Shown piece after piece: positions 13,137-19,584 of a stretch of 19,584 nt of DNA. Every line of letters starts with the position of its first letter. Position 1 is the first letter of the stretch. The translations under genes and the position numbers were made by a program. The stretch comes from Collinsella sp. (GTDB taxonomy: Bacteria > Actinomycetota > Coriobacteriia > Coriobacteriales > Coriobacteriaceae): positions 1-19,584 of the forward strand of contig JAIHVJ010000024.1 of assembly GCA_022720335.1 (NCBI GenBank). The letters run 5' to 3'. The notes beneath the pieces are model-generated. The model ran no database searches. It had not been told where the DNA came from and was given only the letters and a program-made list of their open reading frames with translations.

Positions 13137-15186
13137 TTAGTTCAGGTGCCAGATCTCGTCGTTGTACTGGGAGATGGTGCGGTCGGACGAGAAGGTGCCG
13201 GCGTTGGCGATATTGATGAGCGCCTTGCGCATCCAAGCGTCCTGGTCCTCGTAGTCGGCCAGCACGTGCTCCTTGGTCTGGATGTACTCCTCGATGTCGA
13301 GCAGGGCCATAAACCAGTCCTTGCCCTTAATGTCATCGTGCAGGCGCTGCAGGCGCTCGGCGTTGCCGGTCGCCATAAAGGCCGGGTTGGTGATGAAGTC
13401 CACCAGCAGTTTAATACCGGGCTTGCGGTAGAGCACACCGGCGTTGTAGGTGCCGTCGGCGTAGAGCTGCTCGACCTGTTTGGACGAGGCACCAAAGGTA
13501 TAGATGTTCTCGTCGCCCACGAGCTCGGCAATCTCCACGTTGGCACCGTCGAGCGTGCACAGGGTTAGGGCGCCGTTGAGCATGAACTTCATGTTGGAGG
13601 TGCCGCTCGCCTCCTTGGAGGCCAGGCTGATCTGCTCGGAGATGTCAGCGGCGGGGATCACGCGCTCGGCGGCGGTGACGTTGTAGTTCTCGATCATGAC
13701 AACCTGCAGGTAGGGAGCCACGTCGGGGTCGTTTGCAATCCACTGCGACAGCGTCAGGATCAGATGGATGATGTCCTGCGCGATAGTGTAGGCAGGCGCC
13801 GCCTTGCCGCCAAAGATGATGGTGACGGGGTGCTTAGGCCTGTTGCCGTTCTTGATATCGATGTACTTCCAGATGATGTAGAGCGCGAGCATCTGCTGAC
13901 GCTTGTACTCGTGGATGCGCTTGACCTGGACGTCGATGATGGCGTTGGAGGGAATGGTCACGCCCTGCTCGAGCGCCATGAACTGGCGCATGATGGCCTT
14001 GGCCTCGACCTTGGTGGCGGCCAGGCGCTCAAGAACGTCCTTGTCGTCGGCGAACTTGGCGAGTTTGCTCAGATCGCCGGTGCTGCGCCAGTCGGTGCCG
14101 ATTACATCGTCGAGCAGGCTGGCGAGCGCGGGGTTGGCTCCATGGATCCAGCGGCGGAAGGTGATGCCGTTGGTCTTGTTGGAGAACTTCTCGGGATAGA
14201 TCTCGTAGAACGGATGAAGCTCGGTGTCCTCCAGGATCTTGGTGTGGAGGGCGGCTACGCCATTGATGGAGAAGCCAAAGTGGATGTCCATGTGGGCCAT
14301 GTGGACGGTGTCGTATTCGTCGATGACGGCGACGCGCGGGTCATCGTGCTCGGCCTTCGCGATCTCATCGAGCTTGACGATAATGTCGGCGATGGCAGGG
14401 GAGACCTTCTGCAGGCTGACGAGCGGCCACTTCTCGAGCGCCTCGGCAAGAATCGTGTGGTTAGTGTAGGCGACCATGGAGCGTACGATGGTCACGGCCT
14501 CGTCAAACTCGATGCCATGCTCGGTGGTGAGCAAGCGAATGAGCTCGGGGATGACCATGGTGGGGTGCGTGTCGTTAATTTGGACCACGGCGTAGTCGGC
14601 CAGATCGTGCAGGTTGCTGCCGCGCTCGATGACCTCGTCGATCAGGAGCTGGGCGGCGTTGCTCACCATGAAGTATTCCTGGTAGATGCGAAGCAGGCGG
14701 CCCTGCTCGTCGGAATCGTCGGGGTAGAGGACCGAGCCACTCGTCGGGGACGGCCTTCTGCTGGTTGTCGACAAAGCGCTGACGGAACAGACCGTAGTGA
14801 TAGTTGAGGCCCACGCCATCGCCGGTCAAGCCCAGCGTGGCGATGGAATCCAGGAAGCACGCGGCCAGGCGGCCCAGGCCGCCGTTGCCGAGCGACGGCT
14901 CGACCTCGAACTCCTCGATCTTGTTGAGGTCGTGGCCTGCGGCGGTGAGCTGGTCCTTAACCTCGTCGTAGATGCCGAGGTCGATCATGTTGTTGATGAG
15001 CAGCTTGCCGATCAAAAATTCGGCGGAAATGTAATAGAGCTTTTTCTTGCCGTTGTTGAGCGGGCAGGCGGCAGAGCGCTCCTGCACGAGCTTGACCAGC
15101 AGTTTGTAAATGCGGCGGTCATCGAGTTGCTCGAGCGAAGTTCCAAAGGACTGCTCGGCAAGATCCGCGAGATTGATGCGGGGCAT
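13137..15186 (-). pseudogene. malP: Maltodextrin/glycogen phosphorylase, disrupted by internal deletion and frameshift
   Basis: Intact, this PLP enzyme releases glucose-1-phosphate from alpha-1,4-glucans. The 5' part (15186 to about 14731, codons 1-152) reads MPRINLADLAEQSFG... through GNGGLGRLAAC (101-110) and GLNYHYGLFRQRFVDNQQ to DEWLG. The homologous sequence then continues one frame away with SVLYPDDSDEQGRLLRIYQEYF down to 13137. That part carries NDTHPT, VNGVAALH, IKRIHEYKRQ and the PLP lysine in GTSNMK. In E. coli MalP, as I recall it, about 90 residues separate the segments that are adjacent here. So roughly 0.3 kb is missing as well as the frame being lost. The total of 2050 nt is not a multiple of three and is short for a family usually of 750-800 residues. 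AGGAGG lies four nt before the ATG. An assembly error is the main alternative. Confidence 0.85.
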
Positions 15187-15232
15187 GTTTCCTCCTGTGG
15201 TGAGTTGACTACATGTCAGAAATTCAAAAGAA

Positions 15233-15268
15233 TCCCGCGCGAGGGGATTGGGGTGGCCTCGCGCGGGA
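15233..15268 (-). terminator. Hairpin with T-rich tail between malQ and malP
   Basis: TCCCGCGCGAGG (15233-15244) pairs perfectly with CCTCGCGCGGGA (15257-15268), a 12-bp stem with a 12-nt loop. On the minus strand it is followed by TTCTTTTG. No clear promoter is seen between it and malP, so it probably acts as a partial terminator or attenuator that lowers malP expression. The whole malQ-malP gap is 129 nt. Confidence 0.65.
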
Positions 15269-15315
15269 AAAGCAAGCGCGTCCGCACGGTGGGGAGGGGT
15301 CGGGCGCGGTAACTC

Positions 15316-16830
15316 CTATTGAGGAAGCTCGATTTCGGCTTCCGACGGGATGCGGAAGTAGGTCTCGGTCCAGTCGGTGAGTTTGTGCTCGAGCTCGCGG
15401 GTGATGGCGCCGTCGAGCATGCGCCAGGTCCAGTTGCCGCCCAGGGTGGCAGGGGTGTTGATGCGCGCCTCATTGCCCAGGTTAAGCAGGTCCTGCATGG
15501 TGTAGATGCACGTGTCGCTCACGCTGGCTGCGATGGTTCGGTTGAGCGCGTCGGCGATGGGTTCGCCGGCCTGCTGATGGGTGTACAGGGCTGTCTGCTC
15601 GCGCTGACGCGGGGTAGCCGTTCCTTCAAACCAGCCGCGTGCCGTCTCGTTGTCGTGAGTGCCCACGTAGGCGACGGTGTTGGCAATGTAGTTGTGCGGC
15701 AGGTAGTACGAGTTGGTGCCCTCAAAGGCAAACTGCAGGATCTTCATGCCGGGGAAGCCCGAGTTGTCGCGCATATCGATGACGCCGGGGGTGAGGAAGC
15801 CCAGGTCCTCGGCGATGATGGGCAGCGTGCCGAGCTTTTTCTCGAGTGTCTTGAAGAGCTTGAGGCCGGGACCCTGCGTCCACGAACCGTAAGACGAATC
15901 AGGCGAGGAGAACGGCACCTCCCAATAGGCCTCGAAGCCGCGGAAGTGATCCAGGCGGATGATGTCGTACATGTCGAGGGCGGCGCGAATGCGGCCCTCC
16001 CACCAGGAGAAGCCGTCGGCCTCCATGGCGTCCCAGTCGTAGATGGGGTTGCCCCAGTACTGGCCGGTAGCCGAGAACTGGTCGGGCGGCGTGCCGGCGA
16101 CGCTCACGGGATTGCCGGCGGCGTCGATCTTAAAGAGCTCGGGTGTCGCCCACATCTCGACGGAGTCACGCGAGACATAGATGGGCAGGTCACCGATGAT
16201 GAGAATGTCGCGCTCGTTGGCATAGGCCTTGAGGCGGCTCCACTGGCGATCGAAGAAGTACTGCGTCATCTGGTGGTAGAGCATACGCGCCGGATGGTCG
16301 GCGCAGACCTTGGCGGAAGCCTCGCCGCGGGTACGGAGCTCCGCGGGCCACTCCCAAAACGCCTTGAGACCGCACTCCTCTTTGACGGTCATAAACTCAC
16401 AGTAGGGGATGAGCCAGTCCTCGTTGGCCTGGATAAAGTCATCGAAATCGGCCGGCTTGTCGGCAGCAAAGCGCTCAGCGGCTCGGTCGAGAATCTGACG
16501 GCGGCCGCCAAAGATAGCACCGTAGTCGACATTGCTGGGGTCGGATCCCAGATACACGCCATCGATATCGCGCTGCTCCAGATACCCTGCCTCGATAAGC
16601 TCGGCAAAGTCGATAAAGTTGGGGTTGCCTGCGCGGGCCGAGAACGACTGATAGGGCGAATCGCCATAGCTGGTCGTCGTAAGGGGCAGAATCTGCCAGT
16701 AATGTTGTTTGCACGAGGCGAGAAAATCGACGAAGTCGTAGGCATTCCAGCCAAAGCCGCCGATTCCGTATGGTCCGGGCAGTGCAGTCCGCCTCCGATG
16801 TTCTGATTCGATACGCCTATTGTAAAACAT
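15316..16830 (-). CDS. malQ: 4-alpha-glucanotransferase (amylomaltase, GH77), with atypical N-terminus
   Basis: The enzyme transfers glucan segments between maltodextrins, releasing glucose and making longer chains for the phosphorylase. The GH77 catalytic set is present; numbered from ATG 16830 it is RLDHFRGFEAYWEVP (nucleophile D294), IIAEDLG (acid/base E341) and GTHDNETARGW (D393), with the substrate-binding WQILPLTTTSYGDSPYQSFSA. The N-terminus is odd. Family members begin with a hydrophobic first strand of the form SGVLLPISSLP before PYGIG, but here the preceding residues are SEHRRRTALP. The start is uncertain. ATG 16896 lies directly on the galE terminator. ATG 16830 has no ribosome binding site and lies upstream of the best predicted transcription start. 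A GGAGG at 16796-16792 is followed by no ATG, GTG or TTG in frame. Confidence 0.85.
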   Translation of the reverse strand: MFYNRRIESEHRRRTALPGPYGIGGFGWNAYDFVDFLASCKQHYWQILPLTTTSYGDSPYQSFSARAGNPNFIDFAELIEAGYLEQRDIDGVYLGSDPSNVDYGAIFGGRRQILDRAAERFAADKPADFDDFIQANEDWLIPYCEFMTVKEECGLKAFWEWPAELRTRGEASAKVCADHPARMLYHQMTQYFFDRQWSRLKAYANERDILIIGDLPIYVSRDSVEMWATPELFKIDAAGNPVSVAGTPPDQFSATGQYWGNPIYDWDAMEADGFSWWEGRIRAALDMYDIIRLDHFRGFEAYWEVPFSSPDSSYGSWTQGPGLKLFKTLEKKLGTLPIIAEDLGFLTPGVIDMRDNSGFPGMKILQFAFEGTNSYYLPHNYIANTVAYVGTHDNETARGWFEGTATPRQREQTALYTHQQAGEPIADALNRTIAASVSDTCIYTMQDLLNLGNEARINTPATLGGNWTWRMLDGAITRELEHKLTDWTETYFRIPSEAEIELPQ

Positions 16831-16848
16831 GTTGTTTAAACATGTACA
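16819..16848 (-). promoter_or_regulatory. malQ promoter with TreR-type operator in the spacer
   Basis: On the minus strand TGTACA (16848-16843) and TACAAT (16824-16819) form -35 and -10 boxes with an 18-nt spacer. TTGTTTAAACAT (16832-16843) fills most of that spacer and matches the operator consensus, so repressor binding would block polymerase. It is the fifth site of the proposed regulon. Confidence 0.6.
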
Positions 16849-16896
16849 GGCAAGATAAAAAAGTTGGTCGATTTTCGGCGAATGGTTACATGCCAT

Positions 16897-16932
16897 GAAA
16901 AAAGCCCCGACCTCACAACGTGAGATCGGGGC
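16897..16932 (-). terminator. Intrinsic terminator after galE
   Basis: GCCCCGA (16904-16910) pairs with TCGGGGC (16926-16932), continued after one mismatch by CTCAC/GTGAG around AAC. On the minus strand a run of six T (complement of 16898-16903) follows. It separates galE transcription from malQ. Confidence 0.88.
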
Positions 16933-16954
16933 AAGAGCGGTATGTAGGTTTTTG

Positions 16955-18016
16955 CTACTCGGCGTCGGCGAAGCCGTTGGGGTTGTGGCTCTGCCAGTTC
17001 CAGCTATCGCGGCACATGTCCGCGATGTCGTACTGGGCCTTCCAGCCCATCATGCGCTCGGCCTTGGAGGCATCGCACCAGTTGGCAGCGATGTCGCCGG
17101 CGCGGCGCTCGCGGATCACGTAGGGCAGCTCCTTGCCACAAGCCTTGGAGAAGGCGGCGACGACCTCGAGTACCGAGGTGCCGGTGCCGGTGCCCAAGTT
17201 AAAGATCTCGACGCCGGTCTTGCCGTTCATCCAGTTAAGGGCGGCAACGTGACCAGAGGCCAGATCGCACACGTGGATGTAGTCGCGCACGCCGGTGCCG
17301 TCGGGGGTGGGGTAGTCGTTGCCAAAGACCTGAACGGCCTCGAGCTTGCCCACGGCGACCTGGGCGACATAGGGCACCAGGTTGTTGGGGATGCCCTTGG
17401 GGTCCTCGCCGATCAGGCCCGACGGATGAGCGCCGATGGGGTTGAAGTAACGGAGCAGCACGACGTCCCACTCGGGGTCGGCGGTGTGGACGTCCATAAG
17501 GATCTGCTCGATCATCCACTTGGTCCAACCATAGGGGTTGGTCGCGGGCTTCTTAGGATCCTCCTCGGTGACGGGCGGGTTGTCTGGGTCGCCGTAGACG
17601 GTCGAGGAGCTCGAGAAGATGATGGACTTGCAGCCATGGTTGCGCATGACGTCGATGAGCACCAGGGTGTTCTCGATGTTGTTGTGATAGTACTCGACGG
17701 GCTTGCTCACCGACTCGCCGACGGCCTTAAAGCCGGCAAAGTGGATGACACGGTCGATCTGATGGGTATCGAAGATCTTGTTCATCGCATCGCGGTCGAG
17801 CACGTTGGCCTCGTAGAAGGTGAGGTTCTTGGCGGCCTCGTCGCCCACGATGGTCTTGACGCGGTCGACGGCGACGGCGCTGGAGTTGGAGAGATCATCG
17901 ACGATGACGACCTGGTAGCCACCCTCGAGCAGCTGAACGACGGTGTGCGAGCCGATAAAGCCGGCGCCACCGGTAACGAGGACGCAGGTGTCTTTGGGGT
18001 CGAGTGCTTTGGACAT
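16955..18016 (-). CDS. galE: UDP-glucose 4-epimerase
   Basis: The 353-residue cytoplasmic enzyme interconverts UDP-glucose and UDP-galactose using bound NAD (Leloir pathway and cell-surface glycan supply). It shows the Rossmann motif VTGGAGFIGSH near the N-terminus, VDDLSNSS, HFAGFKAVGES, SSSSTVYG with the catalytic Ser/Thr, YGWTKWMIE with the YxxxK Tyr and Lys, and LRYFNPIGAHPSGLIGEDP, all typical of bacterial GalE. I set the start at 18016 because AGGAGA lies seven nt upstream; an in-frame ATG at 18088 has no such support and would add 24 non-conserved residues. It has its own promoter and terminator and no galK or galT nearby. Confidence 0.95.
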   Translation of the reverse strand: MSKALDPKDTCVLVTGGAGFIGSHTVVQLLEGGYQVVIVDDLSNSSAVAVDRVKTIVGDEAAKNLTFYEANVLDRDAMNKIFDTHQIDRVIHFAGFKAVGESVSKPVEYYHNNIENTLVLIDVMRNHGCKSIIFSSSSTVYGDPDNPPVTEEDPKKPATNPYGWTKWMIEQILMDVHTADPEWDVVLLRYFNPIGAHPSGLIGEDPKGIPNNLVPYVAQVAVGKLEAVQVFGNDYPTPDGTGVRDYIHVCDLASGHVAALNWMNGKTGVEIFNLGTGTGTSVLEVVAAFSKACGKELPYVIRERRAGDIAANWCDASKAERMMGWKAQYDIADMCRDSWNWQSHNPNGFADAE

Positions 18017-18282
18017 GTAGTCTCCTATCGAATCAGGAACACTTCTAGAGGGGAGTATAGCGCAGGCGGGGACGCCCAAATGGTGCACTGTAGGAAAAGC
18101 AGAGGATTATGTTAACGTACTCATATAAGAGCTTGCTCAATTGTTACCTCAAATTTGACAATTGCTTACGAGCCGCCGACCTTGTAGTTTCCTGCCGTTC
18201 GTGGAAATCGTTGGGACGCGCCATATGTACGCTAATATGTATGAGTTGAGCGACATATAAATAAGCATGTAACGGAGTACAT
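18017..18282. promoter_or_regulatory. Divergent promoter region between galE and the cell-wall hydrolase
   Basis: No gene is seen. For galE, TATACT on the minus strand (18059-18054) is a good -10 with a weak -35. For the hydrolase, TTGGGA (18211-18216) and TAATAT (18233-18238) form a 16-nt-spaced promoter. CAATTG occurs twice (18138-18143 and 18159-18164) flanking TTACCTCAAATTTGA. CATATGTAC (18222-18230) is the exact reverse complement of GTACATATG (18277-18285), which contains the hydrolase start codon. Confidence 0.45.
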
Positions 18283-19488
18283 ATGTCACCAAACAGCGAT
18301 TCCATCCTTTCCCAGGAGCTCTCGCGCCGCACTGCCCTTAAGGCCCTGTTCGGCGCCGCTTCTGCGGCAGTTCTTTTTGGCCTGCCCACTCGCGCCCATG
18401 CGGCGGAGGCTTCCAAAGAAACCACCGATAAATTGAATGCCGCCCAGGCCCAACTCGACGAGGTTCAGGCCCAGCTCGACAGCATCGCAAATGAGTATGC
18501 GGCGCTGGCCAACAAGAATGCCCAGACCCTCAACGACATCGAGAATGTCCAGGGCAAGATTGACGACACGCAGGCCCAGATCGATGAAAAGAAGGCCGAG
18601 CTCAAGAAGAAGCGCAACGACCTTTCCGATCGCGTGGCCGCCAGCTACAAGTCCGGCGGTACGAATATCCTGTCGCTGCTGCTGGCCTCTGGCTCGTTTG
18701 AGGAACTCGTCGCCAACGCGCATTACGTTGAGAAGATCAACAAGAGCGACCGCGATGCCATCGAGGATATCCAGACGATTCAGGCTGAGCTCGACGCGCA
18801 GAAGACCGAGCTCGAAGCACAAAAGGCCAACCTGGAGAAACTCAAGGACCAGCAGATGGCTCAGATGCAGGATATGCAGGCCAAGCAGCAAGAAGTCCAG
18901 ACCGTGCTGAACGGTCTTTCCGACGACGTCAAGGAACTCATGGCTCAGCGCGATTCCGAGATCCTCGCTGCCGCCCAGGCTGAGGAGGCTGCCAGGAAGG
19001 CCGCCGCTGCCGCGGCCGCCGCGAACAAGAACAATTCCTACTCGGGTGGTTCGAGCTCGGGCGGTGGATCGTATGCGCCCGGAACTCCGCAGCAGAATGC
19101 CGGCTCGGGCAAGCAGCAGGCTGTCGTCAACGCGTGCTACTCCACGCCTTCGCCGGGTCAGAACTGGTGCGCGGCGTGGGTTACCAATGTCTTCCGTAAC
19201 GCCGGCGTTGGCTACTTTGGCGGCAACGCCTGCGACATGTTCAACGCCTGGTGCTATAGCTCCGATCGCTCGGCGCTGCAGGTGGGCATGATCGTGGCCG
19301 ATTCCTCGCACAGCGGCACGGGTGCTCCGGGCCTTATCTACGGTCATGTGGGTATCTACGTTGGCGGCGGCATCGTTATGAGCAACGAGGGTGCCATTAC
19401 GTCTAAGTCGCTTGATTCGTTTATTAGCTTCTATGGTACTGGCTCTGGCGTGCGTTGGGGCTGGCTCGGCGGTATTGCGCTGTCGTAG
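18283..19488 (+). CDS. Secreted coiled-coil peptidoglycan hydrolase, NlpC/P60- or CHAP-like (PcsB/RipA-type architecture)
   Basis: The 401-residue protein has a Tat-like signal, SRRTALKALFG (14-24), then a hydrophobic core and a likely cleavage after RAHA (residue 40). Residues about 45-235 form a long coiled coil of Q, L, E and K heptads, as in PcsB and RipA-type proteins, where it regulates the enzyme and links to division machinery such as FtsEX. An Ala-rich segment and a Gly/Ser linker (to about 285) lead to the catalytic domain. There QNWCAAWV (Cys296) and YGHVGIYV (His355) match the Cys-His pair of NlpC/P60 and CHAP amidases or endopeptidases, with SNEG (about 367-370) as a possible third position. 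GGAG lies five nt before the ATG. It is divergent from galE and is followed by a palindromic repeat. NlpC/P60 and CHAP cannot be separated by eye. Confidence 0.87.
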   Translation: MSPNSDSILSQELSRRTALKALFGAASAAVLFGLPTRAHAAEASKETTDKLNAAQAQLDEVQAQLDSIANEYAALANKNAQTLNDIENVQGKIDDTQAQIDEKKAELKKKRNDLSDRVAASYKSGGTNILSLLLASGSFEELVANAHYVEKINKSDRDAIEDIQTIQAELDAQKTELEAQKANLEKLKDQQMAQMQDMQAKQQEVQTVLNGLSDDVKELMAQRDSEILAAAQAEEAARKAAAAAAAANKNNSYSGGSSSGGGSYAPGTPQQNAGSGKQQAVVNACYSTPSPGQNWCAAWVTNVFRNAGVGYFGGNACDMFNAWCYSSDRSALQVGMIVADSSHSGTGAPGLIYGHVGIYVGGGIVMSNEGAITSKSLDSFISFYGTGSGVRWGWLGGIALS

Positions 19489-19510
19489 CTGCGGTTTGAA
19501 GCAAGTTGGT

Positions 19511-19584
19511 CCGGGACTGGGGGCGAGGCATAAGGTTGCCTGCTCTACAGTCCTGCGCAAGACGAAGGCCACATTAAGTGGCCT
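19511..19584. repeat. Long intergenic palindromic element, copy 2, cut by window end
   Basis: The segment 19539-19584 matches 2011-2056 of copy 1 at 43 of 46 positions, including the hairpin AGGCCAC-ATTAA-GTGGCCT. The flank 19511-19538 (CCGGGACTGGGGGCGAGGCA onward) resembles copy 1's left arm in composition and outline but has diverged. As in copy 1, the element starts shortly (about 22 nt) after a stop codon and in the same orientation. The right arm would lie beyond the window. Confidence 0.75.

Noticed and set aside
13137..15186. Two separate genes (203 and 560 codons) for phosphorylase subunits
   Set aside because: The two frames overlap out of register and each contains family sequence only on its own side of about 14731. 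The extra N-terminal codons of the 560-codon frame and the tail of the 203-codon frame are out-of-frame translation.
16895..18115. 406-codon plus-strand open frame opposite galE
   Set aside because: galE on the minus strand has all epimerase motifs. The plus frame starts in the galE terminator and has shadow-like composition.

Overview
The window is GC-rich, densely coded bacterial DNA. The gene set suggests a gut actinobacterium of the Coriobacteriia, most likely Collinsella or a close relative. It combines an actinobacterial-type polyprenyl synthase, PTS and CUT1 sugar uptake side by side, Tat-type lipoprotein and hydrolase signals, and AGGAGG-type ribosome binding sites. The genus is an inference from gene content and style; no search was possible.

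Layout. (1) 1-1969: the 3' part of a gene whose C-terminus looks like the Toprim (DUF2220) domain of Wadjet JetD, behind a very long disordered segment. (2) 1970-2424: a large intergenic palindromic repeat, a tRNA-3'-end-like fragment, a terminator and tRNA-Gln(UUG). (3) 2425-4494: a two-repeat peptidoglycan-binding protein and a polyprenyl diphosphate synthase, both on the minus strand. (4) 4608-18016: an alpha-glucoside block. It holds a PTS EIICB permease fused to a HAD phosphatase (minus), a divergent TreR-like GntR regulator, a complete CUT1 sugar ABC transporter (binding lipoprotein, two permeases, ATPase; plus), and convergent to it a 4-alpha-glucanotransferase, a maltodextrin/glycogen phosphorylase damaged by an internal deletion with frameshift, and galE (minus). 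(5) 18283-19488: a secreted coiled-coil NlpC/P60- or CHAP-like cell-wall hydrolase, followed by a second copy of the palindromic repeat cut by the window edge.

How the genes fit together. A near-palindrome with consensus TTGTTTAAACAA, close to known TreR-type boxes, occurs in the regulator/PTS intergenic region (twice), before the ABC operon (twice) and inside the malQ promoter. The TreR-like regulator therefore probably controls all three units. The PTS fusion could import and phosphorylate an alpha-glucoside (maltose or trehalose) and its own HAD domain could remove the phosphate. The ABC system would import the intact sugar or maltodextrin. MalQ and MalP would process the glucan, and GalE links UDP-glucose with UDP-galactose. 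MalP looks inactivated here and the MalQ N-terminus looks abnormal, so the cytoplasmic dextrin branch may be decaying in this strain.

Non-coding structure is unusually rich. There are strong hairpins ahead of malE, malF, malK and malP, and a six-copy array of a 14-bp motif in alternating orientation every 39-41 bp between the convergent malK and malP. The ~137-bp palindromic element has a 46-bp core found twice in the window.
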